From Nocardioides mesophilus (lineage in GTDB: Bacteria > Actinomycetota > Actinomycetes > Propionibacteriales > Nocardioidaceae): DNA of 64,000 nt. Below, one piece after another: positions 7,428-16,551 of the stretch. The position numbers and the translations under genes were made by a program. The notes beneath the pieces were generated by a model. The model saw nothing but the letters and a program-made list of their open reading frames with translations, was not told where the DNA came from and did not search any database. How positions within the stretch are numbered: the stretch's first letter is position 1; each line of letters begins with the position of its first letter. The stretch is taken from contig NZ_CP060713.1 in NCBI RefSeq assembly GCF_014395785.1, forward strand, positions 3,686,501 through 3,750,500, in the 5' to 3' direction.

Positions 7428-10301
7428 ATGACCGAGACCGCGAGCGGGTCCGCACGAGCAGCCCAGCGCAAGGGCGCCAAGGGCATGAAGATCGAGCGTG
7501 TGTTCAGCACCGAGGGTGTGCACCCCTACGACGAGCTCACCTGGGAGCGTCGTGACGTCGTTCAGACCAACTGGAAGACCGGCGAGACCGTCTTCGAGCA
7601 GAAGGGCGTGGAGTTCCCCGACTCCTGGAGCCTGAACGCCTCCACGATCGTGACGACGAAGTACTTCCGCGGCGCGGTCGGCACCGACGTCCGCGAGTGG
7701 AGCCTCAAGCAGCTCATCGACCGCGTCGTGAAGACCTACCGCAAGGGCGGCGAGGACAACGACTACTTCGCCTCGGTCGCGGACGCCGAGATCTTCGAGC
7801 ACGAGCTCACCTGGCTGCTGGTCCACCAGTACTTCTCGTTCAACTCCCCGGTCTGGTTCAACGTCGGTACGCCGTCGCCGCAGCAGGTCTCCGCGTGCTT
7901 CATCCTCTCCGTCGACGACTCGATGGACTCGATCCTGAACTGGTACAAGGAAGAGGGCTTCATCTTCAAGGGCGGCTCCGGCGCCGGCCTGAACCTCTCC
8001 CGGATCCGCTCCTCCAAGGAGCTGCTCTCCTCCGGCGGCACGGCCTCCGGCCCGGTGTCGTTTATGCGCGGCGCCGACGCGTCCGCGGGCACCATCAAGT
8101 CCGGCGGCGCGACCCGCCGCGCGGCCAAGATGGTCGTCCTCGACGTGGACCACCCCGACATCGAGGAGTTCGTCGAGACCAAGGCGCGCGAGGAGGACAA
8201 GATCCGCGCGCTGCGCGACGCCGGCTTCGACATGGACCTCGGCGGCCGCGACATCACCTCCGTGCAGTACCAGAACGCCAACAACTCGGTCCGGGTCACC
8301 GACGAGTTCATGCGCGCGGTCGAGGAGGGCACCGACTTCGGTCTGCGCGCCCGCGGCACCGGCGAGGTCATCGAGACCGTCGACGCCCGCGAGCTCTTCC
8401 GCAAGATCAGCAAGGCCGCCTGGGAGTGCGCCGACCCGGGCCTGCAGTACGACGACACCATCAACGACTGGCACACGAACCCCGAGACCGGCCGGATCAC
8501 CGCGTCCAACCCGTGCTCGGAGTACATGTCGCTCGACAACTCCTCGTGCAACCTGGCCTCGCTGAACCTGATGAAGTTCCTCAAGGACGACGACACCTTC
8601 GACGCCGACCTGTTCGCGCAGGCCGTCGAGGTGATCATCACCGCGATGGACATCTCCATCTGCTTCGCGGACTTCCCGACCGAGTCGATCGGCGCGACCA
8701 CCCGCGACTACCGCCAGCTCGGCATCGGCTACGCCAACCTGGGCGCGCTGCTGATGGCGATGGGCCTGGGCTACGACTCCGATGGCGGACGCGCGATGGC
8801 CGCGACGATCACCTCGCTGATGACCGGCGTCTCCTACCGCCGCTCGGCGGAGCTCGCCGCGGTGGTCGGCCCGTACGCCGGCTACGCCCGCAACGCCGAG
8901 GCCCACAAGCGGGTCATGCGCAAGCACCAGGCCGCCAACGACGCGGTCCGCACCCTGCACATCTCCGACGAGAAGGTCCACAAGCTCGCCGCCAAGGCGT
9001 GGGCCGACGTGGTGAAGCTGGGGGAGAAGAACGGCTTCCGCAACGCGCAGGCCTCGGTGCTCGCGCCGACCGGCACCATCGGCTTCATGATGGACTGCGA
9101 CACCACCGGCATCGAGCCGGACTTCTCGCTGGTGAAGTTCAAGAAGCTCGTCGGCGGCGGCTCGATGCAGATCGTCAACCAGACGATCCCGCGCGCGCTG
9201 CGCAAGCTGGGCTACCAGGAGGAGCAGGTCGAGGCGATCGTCGAGTACATCGCCGAGCACGGCCACGTCATCGACGCCCCGGGCCTGAAGACCGAGCACT
9301 ACGAGATCTTCGACACCGCGATGGGTGCCCGCTCGCTGGCCCCGATGGGTCACGTGCGGATGATGGCGGCCTGCCAGCCGTTCCTCTCCGGCGCGATCAG
9401 CAAGACGGTGAACCTGCCGGAGACGGCCACGGTCGAGGAGATCGAGGACGTCTACATGCAGTCCTGGAAGCTCGGGCTGAAGGCGACCGCGATCTACCGC
9501 GACAACTGCAAGGTCGGGCAGCCGCTCTCCGACGGTGGCGGCAAGGCCAAGAAGGACGCCAAGGACGCGGCCGACGCCGCCGAGGCAGCGGCCGAGGTCA
9601 AGACGGTCGTCGTGGAGCGCCCGGTCCGCAAGCGCCTGCCGAAGTCGCGCCCGTCGCGCACCACCTCGTTCACCGTAGGTGGCGCCGAGGGCTACATGAC
9701 GGCCGGTTCCTACCCCGACGACGGTCTCGGTGAGGTCTTCCTCAAGCTGGGCAAGCAGGGCTCGACCCTGGCCGGCGTGATGGACGCCTTCTCGATGGCG
9801 ATCAGCATCTCGCTGCAGTACGGCGTCCCGCTGGAGACCTACGTCTCGAAGTTCGTGAACATGAAGTTCGAGCCGGCCGGTCTCACCGACGACCCGGACG
9901 TGCGGATGAGCCAGTCGATCATGGACTACGTGTTCCGCCGCTTGGCGCTGGACTACCTGCCGTTCGAGACCCGCTCGGCGATGGGGATCTACTCCGCCGA
10001 CGAGCGCCAGCGTCAGCTCGAGACCGGCTCCTACGAGCCGATCGAGGAGGTCGCCGTCGACCAGGGCTCCGTCGGGGAAGAGACCGCCCACCTGGCCGAG
10101 CCCGCCACGAGCGCGCCGTCGGTCGAGGCGGCCTCGGTGAAGGAGGCGCCCCGGGGCGCCCACACCTCCGCCGAGCTGATGGAGGCCATCACCGGCACCG
10201 CGGTCGACAGCCCGCTCTGCTTCACCTGCGGCACCAAGATGCGCCCCGCCGGCAGCTGCTACGTCTGCGAAGGCTGCGGCAGCACCAGCGGCTGCAGCTA
10301 A
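7428..10301 (+). CDS. nrdJ: Class II (coenzyme B12-dependent) ribonucleoside-diphosphate reductase
   Basis: Makes deoxyribonucleotides from ribonucleotides with adenosylcobalamin, in the cytoplasm and without needing oxygen. 957 residues. The start is the ATG at 7428 behind GGGGAAGAGGAG; the frame is open far upstream but only as a shadow of nrdR. Visible signatures are FNVGTPSPQQVSACFI, the active-site region NPCSEYMSLDNSSCNLASLN, and APTGTIGFMMDCDTTGIEPD. A C-terminal region with a zinc-ribbon tail (CFTCGTKMRPAGSCYVCEGC) probably relays electrons. An Ala/Lys-rich linker near residues 700-730 precedes the C-terminal module. A strong terminator follows. No cobalamin riboswitch was found upstream; control is expected through NrdR. 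Confidence 0.97.
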   Translation: MTETASGSARAAQRKGAKGMKIERVFSTEGVHPYDELTWERRDVVQTNWKTGETVFEQKGVEFPDSWSLNASTIVTTKYFRGAVGTDVREWSLKQLIDRVVKTYRKGGEDNDYFASVADAEIFEHELTWLLVHQYFSFNSPVWFNVGTPSPQQVSACFILSVDDSMDSILNWYKEEGFIFKGGSGAGLNLSRIRSSKELLSSGGTASGPVSFMRGADASAGTIKSGGATRRAAKMVVLDVDHPDIEEFVETKAREEDKIRALRDAGFDMDLGGRDITSVQYQNANNSVRVTDEFMRAVEEGTDFGLRARGTGEVIETVDARELFRKISKAAWECADPGLQYDDTINDWHTNPETGRITASNPCSEYMSLDNSSCNLASLNLMKFLKDDDTFDADLFAQAVEVIITAMDISICFADFPTESIGATTRDYRQLGIGYANLGALLMAMGLGYDSDGGRAMAATITSLMTGVSYRRSAELAAVVGPYAGYARNAEAHKRVMRKHQAANDAVRTLHISDEKVHKLAAKAWADVVKLGEKNGFRNAQASVLAPTGTIGFMMDCDTTGIEPDFSLVKFKKLVGGGSMQIVNQTIPRALRKLGYQEEQVEAIVEYIAEHGHVIDAPGLKTEHYEIFDTAMGARSLAPMGHVRMMAACQPFLSGAISKTVNLPETATVEEIEDVYMQSWKLGLKATAIYRDNCKVGQPLSDGGGKAKKDAKDAADAAEAAAEVKTVVVERPVRKRLPKSRPSRTTSFTVGGAEGYMTAGSYPDDGLGEVFLKLGKQGSTLAGVMDAFSMAISISLQYGVPLETYVSKFVNMKFEPAGLTDDPDVRMSQSIMDYVFRRLALDYLPFETRSAMGIYSADERQRQLETGSYEPIEEVAVDQGSVGEETAHLAEPATSAPSVEAASVKEAPRGAHTSAELMEAITGTAVDSPLCFTCGTKMRPAGSCYVCEGCGSTSGCS

Positions 10302-10330
10302 GACTGACGCCGCCACGCGACGGATGTAGG

Positions 10331-10360
10331 AAGGGCCCCAGCCATCTGACTGGGGCCCTT
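10331..10360 (+). terminator. Rho-independent terminator after nrdJ
   Basis: An 11-bp perfect stem (AAGGGCCCCAG paired with CTGGGGCCCTT) around an 8-base loop, followed by CTCCGTTT. It ends the nrdR-nrdJ unit and marks the left edge of the accessory region. Confidence 0.85.
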
Positions 10361-10564
10361 CTCCGTTTGGTGGTCACCAGGTATGAGAAGTCCGCGACGG
10401 ACGCCGGCTGCTACCGCTGGCTAGGTACGCCCGGCACCTCTTGAGGAAGCTGCATGGTGAGGTGGCGGCGCCGCAACGATGTCAGCGAATCACGCAGGTT
10501 ACAAAGCGCTGTACACCGCCGCAGACTGGTGGCTGGGACGGGACTCGGCAATTGTCACGTCGGC

Positions 10565-11151
10565 TCAAGCTTCGGCTGGATCCTGACTGACTGCGGCGGC
10601 CGCGATGCTGCTGGCGAGTTCGCCATACGTGACTGGCTCGCCGCAGATCCTCGCGAGGGTGGTGAGACCCATCCGAGCGCCCGCCTGAACTTCTATCAGC
10701 GGACGACTCGCCACATAGAACCTCCACTGCTCTACCTGAAGGGGATCGTATTGATCGTGGGATGTCGCGGTGTGCAGGCAGAACACGTAAACGTCTGCGT
10801 TGAAGACCTGACCGAGTGACCGACCGCCGGTCGCGGCGTCCCAACCGTAGGCGGCGGAAACTTGGAAGCTGGGCCTGCTGATGCGCGACTGAGCCCAGGC
10901 TTGCAGGAATCCTGATGACTTCACTTCGATCCGCGTGCCGTCGGGGCAGTCACGTCCCACGGGTCCCATTCGACCCGTGCCGCTTTCGAGCCTACGGCCC
11001 GGGCGACGAGGAATTCTGCGAGGTAGCCGCGAACGTTGTTGGTGCGGAGATCGCTCATCGAGAACCGCCAGAAGTCCGCCACGGAGGCGTCGACGCCGTC
11101 GAACATTTCGGTGCCCAACAAGATTGGTGGTGGAGGTGGTTCGAGACTCAC
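10565..11151 (-). pseudogene. Frameshifted PD-(D/E)xK-like nuclease-fold protein
   Basis: Two overlapping reading frames together encode one protein. The 5' part (GTG at 11151, MSLEPPPPPILLGTEMFDG) contains LRTNNVRGYLAEFLVARAVG and reaches WDPWDVTAP. The 3' part continues DGTRIEVKSSGFLQAW to the stop at 10565. Joined, they give a D-x(n)-E-V-K active-site pattern as in PD-(D/E)xK nuclease folds. The switch lies in a run of four C on the coding strand near 10948; one more C would restore the frame. Either a real disruption or a homopolymer base-call error. The repaired protein would be about 195 residues. Function unknown; possibly a restriction-like nuclease. Confidence 0.65.
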
Positions 11152-11396
11152 ACAGGAACCGAATCAGACGACGAGTTCGAATGTCCGAGAACTCGGCATC
11201 GGGATGTGCGACGGGACAGGTGCAATACCTCGTACCGAGTCGATCGGGGCGCGTCAGGTGCGGCGACGAGACTTGGCGGCTGTGGAAGCTCTGTGGTGGC
11301 GCGCATCCGAAGCTGGTTACCCCGGCTTCTTGACGCGATGGCGAGCTTGCGTATCGTTTTCTGTACTGAACCCCCGAAGTGTCTGCGGGAGCGATC

Positions 11397-11840
11397 ATGC
11401 GAATCAGACTCGCTATCTGCACTGCCGTCGCTGCAGTCTTGACCGTGCCGCTCAGCTCTGTGGATGCGGCCGCCATCTCACCAGTCCGGTTCTCCTACGT
11501 TCAGTACGATTCGCCGGGCACTGATACTGGAAGCAACCGCAGCCTCAACGCCGAGTACGTGGTCGTCAAGAACTTCGGCCAGAAATCGCGCAGCATCACA
11601 GGTTGGACGGTGCGCGACCTCAACGGCCACGTCTACAGGTTCGGCAGATTCACAATCAAGCCGGGCAAGACAGTTCGCCTGCACACCGGTCGGGGCAGCA
11701 ACAGTCGAACCGACGTGTACTGGCGCCGGGACTGGTACGTCTGGAACAACACCGGCGACAAAGCGACCCTGAAGAACAAGAGCGGCACGACCGTTGACAC
11801 CTGCAAGTGGGGCGACGGTGACGGCAACACCGCCTGCTGA
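11397..11840 (+). CDS. Secreted lamin-tail-domain protein
   Basis: 148-residue exported protein. The ATG at 11397 is preceded by GGGAG. A signal peptide (MRIRLAICTAVAAVLTVPL, cut near DAAA) leads directly into one lamin-tail domain: LNAEYVVVKNFGQKSRSITGW, VYRFGRFTIKPGKTVRLHTG, and a closing WNNTGDKATLKNKSGTTVDTCKW with a probable disulfide between the two C-terminal cysteines. Such domains occur in bacterial extracellular proteins and nucleases, but here nothing else is attached. Role unknown. Confidence 0.8.
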   Translation: MRIRLAICTAVAAVLTVPLSSVDAAAISPVRFSYVQYDSPGTDTGSNRSLNAEYVVVKNFGQKSRSITGWTVRDLNGHVYRFGRFTIKPGKTVRLHTGRGSNSRTDVYWRRDWYVWNNTGDKATLKNKSGTTVDTCKWGDGDGNTAC

Positions 11841-11861
11841 TGGCCTCGACTCTCTGCCATT

Positions 11862-12497
11862 TCACCTGGGAAGAACGGGAAGTGCGCGGGCGCGTGCTCG
11901 CTGGTGGGTCCGTGCTTTGCTGAGCTGCTCGTGGAATCCCGAGTGCTTGTTTTGATCGAGGTTGAGCGGGAGCGATAGTTGTTCGATCAGATGCGTCTCC
12001 AACAGCCACGGCGTGGGGCTCGCGGCCCAGCAGACCCTGGCGTGAACAGCCATCCATTCTGAAAGGAGGAACTCGCCATCGCTGAAGGTCAGCCTTTGCC
12101 CCGACCCAACCCGTCGCAGACTGATGCCGAGCTGATCAGCGAGCAGCGATCCCAAGGTCAGCCGCAGTGTCGACCCTGCCGCGTTGCCACGGTAGTGGTA
12201 GCGGATCCGCGTGCGGAGGTTCTGTCGGCTCTGACGCAGCCCATCTCGGCTGGGCGCCTTCGGCGAGATTCCAACGTAGAGCAGACGTCCTGATTCAGTT
12301 GCGTGGCAGTCGTCCAGAGGTACGCCAGGTGGAGCCTCGTCGAAGTACCACGCGTACACACCGGCGGTTGCTGGGACCGGACTGGGACGGCTCAAGACCT
12401 CGTGCCGAGCCATAGTCTCAGCCGGATGCAGTAACTGCTCGGTCGCGTTCCAGCGCTCGCCGCTACTCATCTGGTCATCATCGCTGCAGTTTTGCAT
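11862..12497 (-). CDS. GIY-YIG family nuclease
   Basis: 211-residue putative DNA endonuclease. The GIY-YIG core is AGVYAWYF at about residues 45-52 with the second strand LLYVGIS. The conserved arginine region is NLRTRIRYHYRGN. The catalytic glutamate is probably in WLLETHLIEQL, followed by a terminal LNLDQNKHSGFHEQLS motif seen in small restriction-type GIY-YIG proteins. The ATG at 12497 lies 24 bp after the stop of the large helicase on the same strand, so the two are probably co-transcribed. An internal ATG at 12470 is an alternative start. A role as nuclease partner of the helicase is inference. Confidence 0.82.
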   Translation of the reverse strand: MQNCSDDDQMSSGERWNATEQLLHPAETMARHEVLSRPSPVPATAGVYAWYFDEAPPGVPLDDCHATESGRLLYVGISPKAPSRDGLRQSRQNLRTRIRYHYRGNAAGSTLRLTLGSLLADQLGISLRRVGSGQRLTFSDGEFLLSEWMAVHARVCWAASPTPWLLETHLIEQLSLPLNLDQNKHSGFHEQLSKARTHQRARARALPVLPR

Positions 12498-12521
12498 GGA
12501 CGAATGGGGACATCGCCAAGA

Positions 12522-15500
12522 TCAGCCGGCCGCGACACTTGAGGACGTGAAGAAGTCGGTCGGCATCGCTTGAGCGAGCTCCCAAGTGATCGCTATGGGC
12601 CGGTCTCCCTTGTGCTCGACGTGGCGGACCGGTCCGAGGAACAAGTACGGCGCCGTTCCGAACTCGTCGGTCTTCTTCTCGCGCGCGAACAGAAGGACGC
12701 TGCTCGATCCGGAGAGATACCGCTGCCCGGTCTTCGAGGCGACAGAAGTCGTGGATTGAGACTCCCAATGGAACAGCGTCGGACTGATCGGGTAGTCGCG
12801 ATAGAGGGTGGTGGGCGAGTAGTCGGCCTCGGACTTCGTCAGCGTCACGAAGAAGGCGTCCACATTGAGCTCAGGCACGTAGAGGACGCCCTCGCGGAAC
12901 GAGTTGGGCTTGCGCTGCAGGCTCGCGTAGTCGAGGGCGGCGAGGACCTCCTCGCGCTGATACTGAGCGTGGACCTTGAGCGGGACCTGAGCCAGCGAGC
13001 CGGTCAGGTCGAAGGCGTGGTGCCGCGCGGCGTCGAAGGAGAGGTCCACGACGGAGCGGAGCTCGTCCCGCGTGGCCCGTTCGCGGCGAAGCGCGATCAG
13101 CCCATCGTCGTACGACGCGTGGCCTCCGCCGTCCGGCCACAGTGAGAAGAACAGCATGCGGGCCATCCGCTGTTCGGCGGGGGAGAGGTCGGCGTACGCA
13201 GGTGCGTCGTCGCTCAGCAGATGCTCATAGCTCTCGGCCCGCCGCCTGTCGTCGACATGTGCGAACGCTCGAATCCGCTTGAGGAGGCGCTCCTCTAGGA
13301 CTGAGCCTTCCCGCGTCACGAGGCCAGCGTCGCGACGCAGCCGCGTCCACGAGTGGCTGCCGCGTCGAAGGATGTCGGAGAGCTCGACTCCGGACTCGTC
13401 GAGGAACGAGCCTAGATCTTGGTCTCCGTACGACCGCAGCTCAGCAACCATCTGCTGCCAGCGGTTGGCAATCTGCGAGCGGATGTTCTCCAGCACGAGC
13501 GTCTGCGCCTGCCGGTCCATGACGATCTGGCACCCGGAGGGCAGGAAAGGGAAACCGCGTTCGATCTCCCGCTCGAGCCCTCGACGAGTGTGACCTGTGA
13601 GAGCGCGGAGCTTCGCGTCGAAGCGGAACTCCTTGCGGTGGTAGCCGACGAAGTCCAGCACGGTAAGCACCGGCTTCGTGCGTGTGCGCCGCAGGCCGCG
13701 GCCGAGCTGCTGCAAGAAGACCGTGGCGCTCTCGGTGGGACGGAGGAACAGGACCGTATCGACATCGGGCAGATCGAGCCCTTCGTTGAACAGATCGGCA
13801 GCGAACAAGATGTTGACGCGACGCTCGCGCAGGTCTGTGAGCGCCTGGGCCCGCTCTGCCGGCGGAGTGGTGCCGCTGACCGCTTGGGCGGGGACGCCGG
13901 CCTCCGTGAAGGCCTTGGCCATGAACTCGGCGTGCGCGACGCTCACACAGAAACCAAGGGCGCGCATGCCGCCTGGATCGAGCACCTTGTCTTTGAGCTG
14001 CTTGAGCACGATGGCGGCACGGGCGTGGTTGCCCGTGTAAATCTTCGACAACTCGTCCTCGTCGTACCGACCACGCTTCCAGCTGATGTCACGAAGGTCG
14101 GTGCCATCAGCCACCGCGAAGTAGTGGAACGGGCACAGCAGATCGGCGCCAAGGGCATCCCAGAGTCGCAGCTCGGCGGCCGTGCGTCCGCCGAAGAAGC
14201 TGCGGACGTCGGTACCGTCTGTGCGTTCGGATGTGGCCGTCAGGCCGAGCAGCTCACGCGGTGTCAGGTGGTCGAGGATCCGCCGGTAGGTTCGCGCCTC
14301 GGCGTGGTGGAACTCGTCGATCACCACAATGTCGTAGGCGTCCTGCGGGATATTGGCAACGCCATACGCGGTAAGGGACTGCACGCTGGCGAAGACGTGC
14401 TCCTTCCGCTCAGGTCGCATGCCTCCGACGTGGAGCTCGCCGAAGTTGGCGTCGGAGAGGACCTCGCGGTAGGTCCGAAGGGATTGCTCGAGGATCTCCT
14501 TGCGGTGAGCCACGAACAGCAGGGACGGTCGATCGCCGGTCTCCTCGTTGCAGAGCCCCCGGTAGTCGAGCGCTGCGACGACGGTCTTGCCGGTGCCCGT
14601 AGCGGCCACCAGCAGGTTGCGGTGTCTCCCGTGAACGGTGCGCTCCACGTCGAGCGCCTCGAGCATCTCCTGCTGGTAGGGATAGGGACGCACCTCAAGG
14701 CCGGAGAGCGAGATCGTGACGCGGCTGTGCTGCGAGCGTCCGGAGGCTTCGGCGAGGGCATCATCTAGCCGGTCGCGGTCAACATCCGGGTCGTATGACT
14801 CGAAAGAGCGGTCGTTCCAGTACGTGTTGAAGGTGGCGCTGAACTTCTCAAGCAGCGTCGGGGTGCCGACGTGCGACAGTCGCACGTTCCACTCGACGCC
14901 ATCGAGCAGCGCCGCACGAGAGAGGTTGGAAGAGCCGACGTACGCCGTGTCGAAGCCGGTGTTCCGCCGAAACATCCACGCCTTCGCGTGCAGCCGCGTC
15001 CGCTGGGCGTCGTACTGGATCTTCACCTGCGCATCGAACTCGCGGACGAGGCGATCGAGTGCCGCGCGTTCGGTGGCGCCCATGTAGGTGGTGGTCACGA
15101 CCCTGAACGGAGTGCCACGGCGCTTGATACGTCCGAGCTCCTGCTCGAGCAACCGGATCCCGTGCCACTTCACGAAGGCGCACAGCAGGTCAACCGTGTC
15201 CGAGCTGTCCAGCTCCGCGCGCAACTCGGCTCCCAAGCTGGGCTCGCCGTGAGTGTTCGTGAGAAGGGCCGCATCCGAGAGGGGAGTGCGGGGTCGGATG
15301 GCGCCCGCGGGAGGCTGACCAAACGGCGAATCGTCGACAAGGCGGAGCAGTTGCCTGGGCGGGTCGCTGACTTGGTCGGTGGCTTCGTTGAGGTGATCGA
15401 GAACGCCGTTCACCAAGGCGAGGCGTGCGGCTGGGTCCTTGGTGGCGGTGAGGGCTCGCTCGATGACCGATTGCAGGTGCCGGGAAAGGACATGCGGTTG

Positions 15501-15605
15501 GTCGGCCACGTCGACGGCATCGACTTCTGCACGCAAAGCGTCGTACGACGCCAGTTGGTCCTGCAGCCCGGCCGTCATGAGCGCTTCGTAGAGTCCCCGT
15601 TCCAC
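12522..15605 (-). CDS. PLD-nuclease / superfamily II helicase / DUF3427 protein
   Basis: Large multidomain enzyme, 1027 residues from a GTG at 15605; homologous N-termini begin around the GLYEALMTAGL stretch, and the open frame upstream of it is not protein-like. An N-terminal helical region is followed by a phospholipase-D-type nuclease domain (RLHAKAWMF with His206 and Lys208, then GSSNLSRAAL). The SF2 helicase has Walker A AATGTGKT near 333-341, a DEFH box at 430-433, LTATSERTDG, and arginine-finger motif QQLGRGLRRTRTK near 632. The DUF3427 domain fills the C-terminal third. Only one HxK motif is seen, so a dimer may be needed for nuclease activity. Directly followed by a GIY-YIG gene. A nucleic-acid defence role is likely but unproven. 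Confidence 0.9.
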   Translation of the reverse strand: MERGLYEALMTAGLQDQLASYDALRAEVDAVDVADQPHVLSRHLQSVIERALTATKDPAARLALVNGVLDHLNEATDQVSDPPRQLLRLVDDSPFGQPPAGAIRPRTPLSDAALLTNTHGEPSLGAELRAELDSSDTVDLLCAFVKWHGIRLLEQELGRIKRRGTPFRVVTTTYMGATERAALDRLVREFDAQVKIQYDAQRTRLHAKAWMFRRNTGFDTAYVGSSNLSRAALLDGVEWNVRLSHVGTPTLLEKFSATFNTYWNDRSFESYDPDVDRDRLDDALAEASGRSQHSRVTISLSGLEVRPYPYQQEMLEALDVERTVHGRHRNLLVAATGTGKTVVAALDYRGLCNEETGDRPSLLFVAHRKEILEQSLRTYREVLSDANFGELHVGGMRPERKEHVFASVQSLTAYGVANIPQDAYDIVVIDEFHHAEARTYRRILDHLTPRELLGLTATSERTDGTDVRSFFGGRTAAELRLWDALGADLLCPFHYFAVADGTDLRDISWKRGRYDEDELSKIYTGNHARAAIVLKQLKDKVLDPGGMRALGFCVSVAHAEFMAKAFTEAGVPAQAVSGTTPPAERAQALTDLRERRVNILFAADLFNEGLDLPDVDTVLFLRPTESATVFLQQLGRGLRRTRTKPVLTVLDFVGYHRKEFRFDAKLRALTGHTRRGLEREIERGFPFLPSGCQIVMDRQAQTLVLENIRSQIANRWQQMVAELRSYGDQDLGSFLDESGVELSDILRRGSHSWTRLRRDAGLVTREGSVLEERLLKRIRAFAHVDDRRRAESYEHLLSDDAPAYADLSPAEQRMARMLFFSLWPDGGGHASYDDGLIALRRERATRDELRSVVDLSFDAARHHAFDLTGSLAQVPLKVHAQYQREEVLAALDYASLQRKPNSFREGVLYVPELNVDAFFVTLTKSEADYSPTTLYRDYPISPTLFHWESQSTTSVASKTGQRYLSGSSSVLLFAREKKTDEFGTAPYLFLGPVRHVEHKGDRPIAITWELAQAMPTDFFTSSSVAAG

Positions 15606-15773
15606 GGAGGCAGCTTGCCAGACGAGATGCACGAGTCGTCGGCACGCCGTGCCGAAGCAGCGCTGCCTGACTCCGAGTGGTGCAACCGCTCGAGCCGTCA
15701 CATCCTGCCGCCACCGGCGGTCAGCGTCTACGGTGAGATCGTCGAACGAACAGAAGTCGAACCGGGGGACCAC

Positions 15774-16484
15774 GTGAAGATTGACCGCTTGCTGACAGCG
15801 ATCCTGCTGATCGGTGCCGCCCTCATGCAGATCGTGACTGCGGCGGAGCGATGGTGGCCGACCTGTGTTCCCGGGGCCTACGACACCAAGGCATGCCTGC
15901 TGCTGCAGAGCCATCGCTACGACGTCGACCTGCCCGGGACGCAGTGGGAGCCGATCGGCAACGCCGCAGTGTTGCAGGGCGCGGCGTGGGCGCTGCTCGC
16001 GTTGGCGTTCGTGCTCCTTCCCTCCGCGCTGCTTGGCCTCCGCTCACGCGGGTGGCGTGCCGCCTTCGCGGCTGTAGCAGCAAGCCTGATGGCTCTCGCC
16101 GCAGTGACGACGGCGTCCGGAATCATTGGGCACGTCGTCGAGGTCCCGGGTGTCATTCTCCCCGGCATAGCGTGGCTGCTGGGAGGGCCGGTCTTGCTCG
16201 TCGTGCTCATGGTGATGAGCGCCGTTGACCGCGATACGTCTCGCCTCCCGCTGCGTCTTGTCGTCCTCGGTGGCCTGCTGCTGGCGAGCCCAGTCCCGCA
16301 GATGTTCTTGGCACCGGTGCTGGTCGGCTATGTGTCCTACGACTCCAGTCCCTGGACCGAGGCTGCCCCTGCGCCGTTCCTTTTCGTGGCCGGGCTGGCC
16401 ATGATGCTTGGATCCAGGCGGACAGGTCCTGCCGTGGACAGGTCGGCAGTCGTAGTGCCCGCCTCGCACGAAGCTTCGACATGA
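15774..16484 (+). CDS. Hypothetical multi-pass membrane protein
   Basis: 236 residues from the GTG at 15774, chosen because a GGGGGA ribosome site lies 6-11 bases upstream and the hydrophobic sequence begins there. About five transmembrane spans: LLTAILLIGAALMQIVTA, LLALAFVLLPSALLGL, AAFAAVAASLMALAAV, WLLGGPVLLVVLMVMS and LVVLGGLLLASPVPQMFL. The loop after the first span has two cysteines (TCVPGAYDTKACLL). No family recognised. It is divergent from the helicase with 168 bp between them, so it could share regulation. Confidence 0.7.
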   Translation: MKIDRLLTAILLIGAALMQIVTAAERWWPTCVPGAYDTKACLLLQSHRYDVDLPGTQWEPIGNAAVLQGAAWALLALAFVLLPSALLGLRSRGWRAAFAAVAASLMALAAVTTASGIIGHVVEVPGVILPGIAWLLGGPVLLVVLMVMSAVDRDTSRLPLRLVVLGGLLLASPVPQMFLAPVLVGYVSYDSSPWTEAAPAPFLFVAGLAMMLGSRRTGPAVDRSAVVVPASHEAST

Positions 16485-16551
16485 ACCTCGATGGTCAAGC
16501 GGAAGCAGGTTTCCCTACGCCGCCGATGTCCCGCACCTGAGCCGACCCTGG

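Noticed and set aside
10479-10586. Short plus-strand frame (MSANHAGYKALYTAADWWLG onward, 35 residues) after the nrdJ terminator
   Set aside because: Protein-like by eye, but with no ribosome site, no family, and partial overlap with the frameshifted nuclease gene. Not enough to call.
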